Shown: piece after piece, positions 52,301 through 64,000 of the stretch
Layout of the letters: the number at the start of each line of letters is the position of its first letter
Position numbering within the stretch: the stretch's first letter is position 1
NCBI GenBank assembly: GCA_964057225.1
Contig: OZ059895.1
Location: forward strand, 11,904,001-11,968,000
Source of the DNA: Auanema rhodensis
Taxonomy: Eukaryota > Nematoda > Chromadorea > Rhabditida > Rhabditidae
Length of the DNA: 64,000 bases
Direction of reading: 5' to 3'
Position numbers and translations under genes: made by a program
The notes under the pieces: generated by a model
Seen by the model: the letters and a program-made list of their open reading frames with translations, nothing else
Told to the model about the DNA's origin: nothing
Database searches by the model: none

Positions 52301-53109
52301 TTTCAAATTTTTTTAACGATCATACCACGTTGAAAGTACGCCATGCAGCTGATTTTCAATTTTATCTCTTCCGTAACAAATGTTTTCAATTTTCCAGCAG
52401 TTTTACTTACATAGCTCAACCAAAGCCATTAAAATATCTTCAATCTTATTTCTTTATTACAGTTATAAACCAGTAGTTTATGAACCTTCATCTTAACTTT
52501 ACTGTTTCTATCTAATTCCTATTAAAACAAACGTTGTTTAAACACTATACAACTGTGAAACCTTTTTTAATTTATTGTATTTGGAGCTCATAAGATTCAA
52601 TATTATCGAGGGATTTAGATGTAACGTGGAAAATTACATAACTAACATGAAATTGGAAAAAAAACAATAACGAGGATAAATATGTAAATCATTGAATATC
52701 AGATATTTCCGCTTACAACCATACCACGTTGAAAGTACGCCATGCAGCTGATTTTCAATTTTATCTCTTCCGTAACAAATGTTTTCAATTTTCCAGCAGT
52801 TTTACTTAGATAGCTCAACCCAAGGCATTAAAATATCTTCAATCTTATTTCTATATTACAGTTATAAACCAGTAGTTTATGAACCTTCATCTTAACTTTA
52901 CTGTTTCTATCTATTTCCTATTGAAACAAACATTGTTTAAACACTATACAACTGTGAAACCTTTTTTAATTTATTGTATTTGGATCTCATAAGATTTGAT
53001 ATCATCGAGGGATTTAGATGTTACGTAAAAAATTACATAACTAACATGAAATTGGAAAAAAAACAATAACGAGGATAAGTATGTAGATCATTGAATATCA
53101 GATATTTTC

Positions 53110-53228
53110 GCTTACGACCATACCACGTTGAAAGTACGCCATCCCGTCCGATCTGGCAAGTCAAACAACGTTGGGCCCGGTTAGTACTTGGATCGGAGAC
53201 GGCTTCTGAATCCCGGGTGCCGTAAGCA
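53110..53228 (+). rRNA. 5S rRNA, class B
   Basis: Class B consensus. Partner of the gene at 46479 in the 6631-bp repeat. Confidence 0.82.
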
Positions 53229-54830
53229 TTTCAAATTTTTTTAACGATCATACCACGTTGAAAGTACGCCATGCAGCTGATTTTCAATTTTATTTCTTCC
53301 GTAACAAAAGTTTTCAATTTTCCAGCAGTTTTACTTAGATAGCTCAACCCAAGGCATTAAAATATCTTCAATCTTATTTCTATATTACAGTTATAAACCA
53401 GTAGTTTATGAACCTTCATCTTAACTTTACTGTTTCTATCTATTTCCTATTGAAACAAACATTGTTTAAACACTATACAACTGTGAAACCTTTTTTAATT
53501 TATTGTATTTGGATCTCATAAGATTTGATATCATCGAGGGATTTAGATGTTACGTAGAAAATTACATAACTAACATGAAATTGGAAAAAAAACAATAACG
53601 AGGATAAGTATGTAGATCATTGAATATCAGATATTTTCGCTTACGACCATACCACGTTGAAAGTACGCCATGCAGCTGATTTTCAATTTTATCTCTTCCG
53701 TAACAAAAGTTTTCAATTTTCCAGCAGTTTTACTTAGATAGCTCAACCCAAGGCATTAAAATATCTTCAATCTTATTTCTATATTACAGTTATAAACCAG
53801 TAGTTTATGAACCTTAATCTTAACTTTACTGTTTCTATCTATTTCCTATTAAAACAAACGTTGTTTAAACACTATACAACTGTGAAACCTTTTTTAATTT
53901 ATTGTATTTGGAGCTCATAAGATTCAATATTATCGAGGGATTTAGATGTAACGTGGAAAATTACATAACTAACATGAAATTGGAAAAAAAACAATAACGA
54001 GGAATAATATGTAAATCATTGAATATCAGATATTTCCGCTTACAACCATACCACGTTGAAAGTACGCCATGCAGCTGATTTTCAATTTTATCTCTTCCGT
54101 AACAAATGTTTTCAATTTTCCAGCAGTTTTACTTAGATAGCTCAACCCAAGGCATTAAAATATCTTTAATCTTATTTCTATATTACAGTTATAAACCAGT
54201 AGTTTATGAACCTTAATCTTAACTTTACTGTTTCTATCTATTTTAAAACAAACGTTGTTTAAACACTATACAACTGTGAAACCTTTTTTAATTTATTGTA
54301 TTTGGAGCTCATAAGATTCAATATTATCGAGGGATTTAGATGTAACGTGGAAAATTACATAACTAACATGAAATTGGAAAAAAAACAATAACGAGGATAA
54401 ATATGTAAATCATTGAATATCAGATATTTCCGCTTACGACCATACCACGTTGAAAGTACGCCATGCAGCTGATTTTCAATTTTATCTCTTCCGTAACAAA
54501 AGTTTTCAATTTTCCAGCAGTTTTACTTAGATAGCTCAACCCAAGGCATTAAAATATCTTCAATCTTATTTCTATATTACAGTTATAAACCAGTAGTTTA
54601 TGAACCTTCATCTTAACTTTAATGTTTCTATCTATTTCCTATTGAAACAAACATTGTTTAAACACTATACAACTGTGAAACCTTTTTTAATTTATTGTAT
54701 TTGGATCTCATAAGATTTGATATCATCGAGGGATTTAGATGTTACGTAGAAAATTACATAACTAACATGAAATTGGAAAAAAAACAATAACGAGGATAAG
54801 TATGTAGATCATTGAATATCAGATATTTTC

Positions 54831-54949
54831 GCTTACGACCATACCACGTTGAAAGTACGCCATCCCGTCCGATCTGGCAAGTCAAACAACGTTGGGCCCG
54901 GTTAGTACTTGGATCGGAGACGGCTTCTGAATCCCGGGTGCCGTAAGCA
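54831..54949 (+). rRNA. 5S rRNA, class B
   Basis: Class B consensus. Partner of the gene at 48200 in the 6631-bp repeat. Confidence 0.82.
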
Positions 54950-56955
54950 TTTCAAATTTTTTTAACGATCATACCACGTTGAAAGTACGCCATGCAGCTG
55001 ATTTTCAATTTTATCTCTTCCGTAACAAAAGTTTTCAATTTTCCAGCAGTTTTACTTAGATAGCTCAACCCAAGGCATTAAAATATCTTCAATCTTATTT
55101 CTATATTACAGTTATAAACCAGTAGTTTATGAACCTTCATCTTAACTTTACTGTTTCTATCTATTTCCTATTGAAACGAACATTGTTTAAACACTATACA
55201 ACTGTGAAACCTTTTTTAATTTATTGTATTTGGATCTCATAAGATTTGATATCATCGAGGGATTTAGATGTTACGTAGAAAATTACATAACTAACATGAA
55301 ATTGGAAAAAAAACAATAACGAGGATAAGTATGTAGATCATTGAATATCAGATATTTTCGCTTACGACCATACCACGTTGAAAGTACGCCATGCAGCTGA
55401 TTTTCAATTTTATCTCTTCCGTAACAAAAGTTTTCAATTTTCCAGCAGTTTTACTTTGATAGCTCAACCCAAGGCATTAAAATATCTTCAATCTTATTTC
55501 TATATTACAGTTATAAACCAGTAGTTTATGAACCTTAATCTTAACTTTACTGTTTCTATCTATTTCCTATTAAAACAAACGTTGTTTAAACACTATACAA
55601 CTGTGAAACCTTTTTTAATTTATTGTATTTGGAGCTCATAAGATTCAATATTATCGAGGGATTTAGATGTAACGTGGAAAATTACATAACTAACATGAAA
55701 TTGGAAAAAAAACAATAACGAGGATAAATATGTAAATCATTGAAAATCAGATATTTCCGCTTACGACCATACCACGTTGAAAGTACGCCATGCAGCTGAT
55801 TTTCAATTTTATCTCTTCCGTAACAAAAGTTTTCAATTTTCCAGCAGTTTTACTTAGATAGCTCAACCCAAGGCATTAAAATATCTTCAATCTTATTTCT
55901 ATATTACAGTTATAAACCAGTAGTTTATGAACCTTCATCTTAACTTTACTGTTTCTATCTATTTCCTATTGAAACGAACATTGTTTAAACACTATACAAC
56001 TGTGAAACCTTTTTTAATTTATTGTATTTGGATCTCATAAGATTTGATATCATCGAGGGATTTAGATGTTACGTAGAAAATTACATAACTAACATGAAAT
56101 TGGAAAAAAAACAATAACGAGGATAAGTATGTAGATCATTGAATATCAGATATTTTCGCTTACGACCATACCACGTTGAAAGTACGCCATGCAGCTGATT
56201 TTCAATTTTATCTCTTCCGTAACAAAAGTTTTCAATTTTCCAGCAGTTTTACTTTGATAGCTCAACCCAAGGCATTAAAATATCTTCAATCTTATTTCTA
56301 TATTACAGTTATAAACCAGTAGTTTATGAACCTTAATCTTAACTTTACTGTTTCTATCTATTTCCTATTAAAACAAACGTTGTTTAAACACTATACAACT
56401 GTGAAACCTTTTTTAATTTATTGTATTTGGAGCTCATAAGATTCAATATTATCGAGGGATTTAGATGTAACGTGGAAAATTACATAACTAACATGAAATT
56501 GGAAAAAAAACAATAACGAGGATAAATATGTAAATCATTGAATATCAGATATTTCCGCTTACGACCATACCACGTTGAAAGTACGCCATGCAGCTGATTT
56601 TCAATTTTATCTCTTCCGTAACAAAAGTTTTCAATTTTCCAGCAGTTTTACTTAGATAGCTCAACCCAAGGCATTAAAATATCTTCAATCTTATTTTTTT
56701 ATTACAGTTATAAACCAGTAGTTTATGAACCTTCATCTTAACTTTAATGTTTCTATCTATTTCCTATTTAAACAAACATTGTTTAAACACTATACAACTG
56801 TGAAACCTTTTTTAATTTATTGTATTTGGATCTCATAAGATTTGATATCATCGAGGGATTTAGATGTTACGTAGAAAATTACATAACTAACATGAAATTG
56901 GAAAAAAAACAATAACGAGGATAAGTATGTAGATCATTGAATATCAGATATTTTC

Positions 56956-57074
56956 GCTTACGACCATACCACGTTGAAAGTACGCCATCCCGTCCGATCT
57001 GGCAAGTCAAACAACGTTGGGCCCGGTTAGTACTTGGATCGGAGACGGCTTCTGAATCCCGGGTGCCGTAAGCA
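56956..57074 (+). rRNA. 5S rRNA, class B
   Basis: Class B consensus. The following spacer carries the private GATCACAG variant shared with 50831. Confidence 0.82.
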
Positions 57075-57883
57075 TTTCAAATTTTTTTAACGATCATACC
57101 ACGTTGAAAGTACGCCATGCAGCTGATTTTCAATTTTATTTCTTCCGTAACAAAAGTTTTCAATTTTCCAGCAGTTTTACTTAGATAGCTCAACCCAAGG
57201 CATTAAAATATCTTCAATCTTATTTCTATATTACAGTTATAAACCAGTAGTTTATGAACCTTCATCTTAACTTTACTGTTTCTTTCTATTTCCTATTGAA
57301 ACAAACATTGTTTAAACACTATACAACTGTGAAACCTTTTTTAATTTATTGTATTTGGATCTCATAAGATTTGATATCATCGAGGGATTTAGATGTTACG
57401 TAGAAAATTACATAACTAACATGAAATTGGAAAAAAAACAATAACGAGGATAAGTATGTAGATCACAGAATATCAGATATTTTCGCTTACGACCATACCA
57501 CGTAGAAAGTACGCCATGCAGCTGATTTTCAATTTTATCTCTTCCGTAACAAAAGTTTTCAATTTTCCAGCAGTTTTACTTAGATAGCTCAACCCAAGGC
57601 ATTAAAATATCTTCAATCTTATTTCTATATTACAGTTATAAACCAGTAGTTTATGAACCTTCATCTTAACTTTACTGTTTCTATCTATTTCCTATTGAAA
57701 CAAACATTGTTTAAACACTATACAAGTGTGAAACCTTTTTTAATTTATTGTATTTGGATGTCATAAGATTTGATATCATCGAGGGATTTAGATGTTACGT
57801 AGAAAATTACATAACTAACATGAAATTGGAAAAAAAACAATAACGAGGATAAGTATGTAGATCATTGAATATCAGATATTTTC

Positions 57884-58002
57884 GCTTACGACCATACCAC
57901 GTTGAAAGTACGCCATCCCGTCCGATCTGGCAAGTCAAACAACGTTGGGCCCGGTTAGTACTTGGATCGGAGACGGCTTCTGAATCCCGGGTGCCGTAAG
58001 CA
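57884..58002 (+). rRNA. 5S rRNA, class B
   Basis: Class B consensus. Last gene inside the second 6631-bp block. Confidence 0.82.
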
Positions 58003-59210
58003 TTTCAAATTTTTTTAACGATCATACCACGTTGAAAGTACGCCATGCAGCTGATTTTCAATTTTATCTCTTCCGTAACAAAAGTTTTCAATTTTCCAGC
58101 AGTTTTACTTAGATAGCTCAACCCAAGGCATTAAAATATCTTCAATCTTATTTCTATATTACAGTTATAAACCAGTAGTTTATGAACCTTCATCTTAACT
58201 TTACTGTTTCTATCTATTTCCTATTGAAACGAACATTGTTTAAACACTATACAACTGTGAAACCTTTTTTAATTTATTGTATTTGGATCTCATAAGATTT
58301 GATATCATCGAGGGATTTAGATGTTACGTAGAAAATTACATAACTAACATGAAATTGGAAAAAAAACAATAACGAGGATAAGTATGTAGATCATTGAATA
58401 TCAGATATTTTCGCTTACGACCATACCACGTTGAAAGTACGCCATGCAGCTGATTTTCAATTTTATCTCTTCCGTAACAAAAGTTTTCAATTTTCCAGCA
58501 GTTTTACTTTGATAGCTCAACCCAAGGCATTAAAATATCTTCAATCTTATTTCTATATTACAGTTATAAACCAGTAGTTTATGAACCTTAATCTTAACTT
58601 TACTGTTTCTATCTATTTCCTATTAAAACAAACGTTGTTTAAACACTATACAACTGTGAAACCTTTTTTAATTTATTGTATTTGGAGCTCATAAGATTCA
58701 ATATTATCGAGGGATTTAGATGTAACGTGGAAAATTACATAACTAACATGAAATTGGAAAAAAAACAATAACGAGGATAAATATGTAAATCATTGAATAT
58801 CAGATATTTCCGCTTACGACCATACCACGTTGAAAGTACGCCATGCAGCTGATTTTCAATTTTATCTCTTCCGTAACAAAAGTTTTCAATTTTCCAGCAG
58901 TTTTACTTAGATAGCTCAACCCAAGGCATTAAAATATCTTCAATCTTATTTCTATATTACAGTTATAAACCAGTAGTTTATGAACCTTCATCTTAACTTT
59001 AATGTTTCTATCTATTTCCTATTGAAACAAACATTGTTTAAACACTATACAACTGTGAAACCTTTTTTAATTTATTGTATTTGGATCTCATAAGATTTGA
59101 TATCATCGAGGGATTTAGATGTTACGTAGAAAATTACATAACTAACATGAAATTGGAAAAAAAACAATAACGAGGATAAGTATGTAGATCATTGAATATC
59201 AGATATTTTC

Positions 59211-59329
59211 GCTTACGACCATACCACGTTGAAAGTACGCCATCCCGTCCGATCTGGCAAGTCAAACAACGTTGGGCCCGGTTAGTACTTGGATCGGAGA
59301 CGGCTTCTGAATCCCGGGTGCCGTAAGCA
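59211..59329 (+). rRNA. 5S rRNA, class B
   Basis: Class B consensus, two truncated units after the gene at 57884. Confidence 0.82.
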
Positions 59330-60936
59330 TTTCAAATTTTTTTAACGATCATACCACGTTGAAAGTACGCCATGCAGCTGATTTTCAATTTTATTTCTTC
59401 CGTAACAAAAGTTTTCAATTTTCCAGCAGTTTTACTTAGATAGCTCAACCCAAGGCATTAAAATATCTTCAATCTTATTTCTATATTACAGTTATAAACC
59501 AGTAGTTTATGAACCTTCATCTTAACTTTACTGTTTCTTTCTATTTCCTATTGAAACAAACATTGTTTAAACACTATACAACTGTGAAACCTTTTTTAAT
59601 TTATTGTATTTGGATCTCATAAGATTTGATATCATCGAGGGATTTAGATGTTACGTAGAAAATTACATAACTAACATGAAATTGGAAAAAAAACAATAAC
59701 GAGGATAAGTATGTAGATCACTGAATATCAGATATTTTCGCTTACGACCATACCACGTTGAAAGTACGCCATGCAGCTGATTTTCAATTTTATCTCTTCC
59801 GTAACAAAAGTTTTCAATTTTCCAGCAGTTTTACTTAGATAGCTCAACCCAAGGCATTAAAATATCTTCAATCTTATTTCTATATTACAGTTATAAACCA
59901 GTAGTTTATGAACCTTCATCTTAACTTTACTGTTTCTATCTATTTCCTATTGAAACGAACATTGTTTAAACACTATACAACTGTGAAACCTTTTTTAATT
60001 TATTGTATTTGGATCTCATAAGATTTGATATCATCGAGGGATTTAGATGTTACGTAGAAAATTACATAACTAACATGAAATTGGAAAAAAAACAATAACG
60101 AGGATAAGTATGTAGATCATTGAATATCAGATATTTTCGCTTACGACCATACCACGTTGAAAGTACGCCATGCAGCTGATTTTCAATTTTATCTCTTCCG
60201 TAACAAAAGTTTTCAATTTTCCAGCAGTTTTACTTTGATAGCTCAACCCAAGGCATTAAAATATCTTCAATCTTATTTCTATATTACAGTTATAAACCAG
60301 TAGTTTATGAACCTTAATCTTAACTTTACTGTTTCTATCTATTTCCTATTAAAACAAACGTTGTTTAAACACTATACAACTGTGAAACCTTTTTTAATTT
60401 ATTGTATTTGGAGCTCATAAGATTCAATATTATCGAGGGATTTAGATGTAACGTGGAAAATTACATAACTAACATGAAATTGGAAAAAAAACAATAACGA
60501 GGATAAATATGTAAATCATTGAATATCAGATATTTCCGCTTACGACCATACCACGTTGAAAGTACGCCATGCAGCTGATTTTCAATTTTATCTCTTCCGT
60601 AACAAAAGTTTTCAATTTTCCAGCAGTTTTACTTAGATAGCTCAACCCAAGGCATTAAAATATCTTCAATCTTATTTCTATATTACAGTTATAAACCAGT
60701 AGTTTATGAACCTTCATCTTAACTTTAATGTTTCTATCTATTTCCTATTGAAACAAACATTGTTTAAACACTATACAACTGTGAAACCTTTTTTAATTTA
60801 TTGTATTTGGATCTCATAAGATTTGATATCATCGAGGGATTTAGATGTTACGTAGAAAATTACATAACTAACATGAAATTGGAAAAAAAACAATAACGAG
60901 GATAAGTATGTAGATCATTGAATATCAGATATTTTC

Positions 60937-61055
60937 GCTTACGACCATACCACGTTGAAAGTACGCCATCCCGTCCGATCTGGCAAGTCAAACAACGTTG
61001 GGCCCGGTTAGTACTTGGATCGGAGACGGCTTCTGAATCCCGGGTGCCGTAAGCA
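60937..61055 (+). rRNA. 5S rRNA, class B
   Basis: Class B consensus. The spacers before and after it repeat those around 59211. Confidence 0.82.
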
Positions 61056-62263
61056 TTTCAAATTTTTTTAACGATCATACCACGTTGAAAGTACGCCATG
61101 CAGCTGATTTTCAATTTTATTTCTTCCGTAACAAAAGTTTTCAATTTTCCAGCAGTTTTACTTAGATAGCTCAACCCAAGGCATTAAAATATCTTCAATC
61201 TTATTTCTATATTACAGTTATAAACCAGTAGTTTATGAACCTTCATCTTAACTTTACTGTTTCTTTCTATTTCCTATTGAAACAAACATTGTTTAAACAC
61301 TATACAACTGTGAAACCTTTTTTAATTTATTGTATTTGGATCTCATAAGATTTGATATCATCGAGGGATTTAGATGTTACGTAGAAAATTACATAACTAA
61401 CATGAAATTGGAAAAAAAACAATAACGAGGATAAGTATGTAGATCACTGAATATCAGATATTTTCGCTTACGACCATACCACGTTGAAAGTACGCCATGC
61501 AGCTGATTTTCAATTTTATCTCTTCCGTAACAAAAGTTTTCAATTTTCCAGCAGTTTTACTTAGATAGCTCAACCCAAGGCATTAAAATATCTTCAATCT
61601 TATTTCTATATTACAGTTATAAACCAGTAGTTTATGAACCTTCATCTTAACTTTACTGTTCCTATCTATTTCCTATTGAAACGAACATTGTTTAAACACT
61701 ATACAACTGTGAAACCTTTTTTAATTTATTGTATTTGGATCTCATAAGATTTGATATCATCGAGGGATTTAGATGTTACGTAGAAAATTACATAACTAAC
61801 ATGAAATTGGAAAAAAAACAATAACGAGGATAAGTATGTAGATCATTGAATATCAGATATTTTCGCTTACGACCATACCACGTTGAAAGTACGCCATGCA
61901 GCTGATTTTCAATTTTATCTCTTCCGTAACAAATGTTTTCATTTTTCCAGCAGTTTTACTTAGATAGCTCAACCCAAGGCATTAAAATATCTTCAATCTT
62001 ATTTCTATATTACAGTTATAAACCAGTAGTTTATGAACCTTCATCTTAACTTTACTGTTTCTATCTATTTCCTATTGAAACGAACATTGTTTAAACACTA
62101 TACAACTGTGAAACCTTTTTTAATTTATTGTATTTGGATCTCATAAGATTTGATATCATCGAGGGATTTAGATGTTACGTAGAAAATTACATAACTAACA
62201 TGAAATTGGAAAAAAAACAATAACGAGGATAAGTATGTAAATCATTGAATATCAGATATTTCC

Positions 62264-62382
62264 GCTTACGACCATACCACGTTGAAAGTACGCCATCCCG
62301 TCCGATCTGGCAAGTCAAACAACGTTGGGCCCGGTTAGTACTTGAATCGGAGACGGCTTCTGAATCCCGGGTGCCGTAAGCA
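62264..62382 (+). rRNA. 5S rRNA, class B
   Basis: Class B with an extra G82A (ACTTGAATC) inside the C-box region. Preceded by ATTTCCG, as are the genes at 26657 and 63192. Confidence 0.8.
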
Positions 62383-63191
62383 TTTCAAATTTTTTTAACG
62401 ATCATACCACGTTGAAAGTACGCCATGCAGCTGATTTTCAATTTTATCTCTTCCGTAACAAATGTTTTCAATTTTCCAGCAGTTTTACTTAGATAGCTCA
62501 ACCCAAGGCATTAAAATATCTTCAATCTTATTTCTATATTACAGTTATAAACCAGTAGTTTATGAACTTTCATCTTAACTTTACTGTTTCTATCTATTTC
62601 CTATTGAAACGAAGATTGTTTAAACACTATACAACTGTGAAACCTTTTTTAATTTATTGTATTTGGATCTCATAAGATTTGATATCATCGAGGGATTTAG
62701 ATGTTACGTAGAAAATTACATAACTAACATGAAATTGGAAAAAAAACAATAACGAGGATAAGTATGTAGATCATTGAATATCAGATATTTTCGCTTACGA
62801 CCATACCACGTTGAAAGTACGCCATGCAGCTGATTTTCAATTTTATCTCTTCCGTAACAAAAGTTTTCAATTTTCCAGCAGTTTTACTTTGATAGCTCAA
62901 CCCAAGGCATTAAAATATCTTCAATCTTATTTCTATATTACAGTTATAAACCAGTAGTTTATGAACCTTAATCTTAACTTTACTGTTTCTATCTATTTCC
63001 TATTAAAACAAACGTTGTTTAAACACTATACAACTGTGAAACCTTTTTTAATTTATTGTATTTGGAGCTCATAAGATTCAATATCATCGAGGGATTTAGA
63101 TGTAACGTGGAAAATTACATAACTAACATGAAATTGGAAAAAAAACAATAACGAGGATAAGTATGTAAATCATTGAATATCAGATATTTCC

Positions 63192-63310
63192 GCTTACGAC
63201 CATACCACGTTGAAAGTACGCCATCCCGTCCGATCTGGCAAGTCAAACAACGTTGGGCCCGGTTAGTACTTGGATCGGAGACGGCTTCTGAATCCCGGGT
63301 GCCGTAAGCA
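63192..63310 (+). rRNA. 5S rRNA, class B
   Basis: Class B consensus. Last full gene of the window, preceded by ATTTCCG. Confidence 0.82.
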
Positions 63311-64000
63311 TTTCAAATTTTTTTAACGATCATACCACGTTGAAAGTACGCCATGCAGCTGATTTTCAATTTTATCTCTTCCGTAACAAAAGTTTTCAAT
63401 TTTCCAGCAGTTTTACTTAGATAGCTCAACCCAAGGCATTAAAATATCTTCAATCTTATTTCTATATTACAGTTATAAACCAGTAGTTTATGAACCTTCA
63501 TCTTAACTTTACTGTTTCTATCTATTTCCTATTGAAACGAACATTGTTTAAACACTATACAACTGTGAAACCTTTTTTAATTTATTGTATTTGGATCTCA
63601 TAAGATTTGATATCATCGAGGGATTTAGATGTTACGTAGAAAATTACATAACTAACATGAAATTGGAAAAAAAACAATAACGAGGATAAGTATGTAGATC
63701 ATTGAATATCAGATATTTTCGCTTACGACCATACCACGTTGAAAGTACGCCATGCAGCTGATTTTCAATTTTATCTCTTCCGTAACAAAAGTTTTCAATT
63801 TTCCAGCAGTTTTACTTAGATAGCTCAACCCAAGGCATTAAAATATCTTCAATCTTATTTCTATATTACAGTTATAAACCAGTAGTTTATGAACCTTAAT
63901 CTTAACTTTACTGTTTCTATCTATTTCCTATTAAAACAAACGTTGTTTAAACACTATACAACTGTGAAACCTTTTTTAATTTATTGTATTTGGAGCTCAT

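Larger units (their letters stand above)
45551..58580 (+). repeat. higher-order repeat, 6631-bp offset, two long copies
   Basis: 45551 to about 51950 matches 52182 to about 58580. The genes at 45551, 46479, 48200, 50325 and 51253 have partners exactly 6631 bp later. Private variants keep the same offset: GATCACAG (50831/57462), ACAAGTGTG (51091/57722), TGGATGTCAT, and CTATCTAATTCC. I noticed only scattered single differences (for example CTTACATAGC at 52407). Confidence 0.9.
34948..64000 (+). repeat. 5S rDNA tandem array, right arm
   Basis: Continuation of the array after the transposon, in the same orientation. It holds 24 complete 5S genes, the 3' part of the split gene, and about 40 truncated units. 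Class A genes fill 34.9-42.0 kb and recur at 45.0, 45.5 and 52.2 kb. The rest are class B, with one chimera at 44.5 kb. Truncated units between successive full genes run 0, 2, 2, 2, 2, 0, 0, 1, 3, 0, 0, 1, 3, 4, 1, 1, 1, 3, 4, 1, 2, 3, 2, 1, 1. The window ends inside a spacer. No other gene was seen. Confidence 0.95.

Noticed and set aside
52243-52476. 77-codon plus-strand frame
   Set aside because: It runs through 5S, terminator and spacer. It is open only because of local variants in one unit.
1-64000. Centromeric satellite
   Set aside because: Higher-order structure resembles satellite DNA, but the units clearly derive from 5S rDNA and intact 5S genes are included. No evidence for centromere function.

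Overview
This window is a long eukaryotic 5S ribosomal DNA array, almost certainly from a nematode. The 119-nt 5S genes have the nematode-type 5S sequence as I know it from Caenorhabditis, and the rest is AT-rich spacer. I cannot name the genus. No protein gene lies outside one transposon at 31452-34947.

Layout. 1-31451 is tandem array, 31452-34947 is a Mutator-like (MULE) DNA transposon inserted inside one 5S gene, and 34948-64000 is array again. All 5S copies are on the + strand. I count 39 full-length 5S copies (one split by the transposon) and about 99 truncated units that keep only 5S nt 1-33. The complete unit is about 530 bp: 5S gene (119), T-rich terminator, a second copy of 5S nt 5-33, and about 366 bp of spacer. 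The truncated unit is about 399 bp. It equals the complete unit minus the roughly 130 bp between the two copies of the 5S head, so it looks like the product of direct-repeat deletion.

The full-length genes fall into two classes. Class A (13 copies, 29.6-45.7 kb plus 52.2 kb) has G56, G97, G98, T119 and is the normal-looking form; eight copies are identical. Class B (25 copies) carries G56A, G97C, G98T and T119A. The first three fall in the A-box and C-box regions of the internal Pol III promoter, and the last removes the proximal TTTT at the gene end. One copy (44491) is an A/B chimera. Directly adjacent complete units occur only among class A copies (or the chimera). Class B copies are always separated by truncated units.

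On top of the 399/530-bp period there are higher-order repeats: four tandem blocks of about 1328 bp, a 2125-bp pair, a 3709-bp offset pair, a 6631-bp offset pair and a 9675-bp offset pair.

The transposon is 3496 bp, with 151-bp terminal inverted repeats (4 mismatches) and a perfect 9-bp target-site duplication. It contains one intron-rich transposase gene of about 770 codons that can be assembled from 16 exons separated by short GT-AG introns. One exon junction does not stay in frame.
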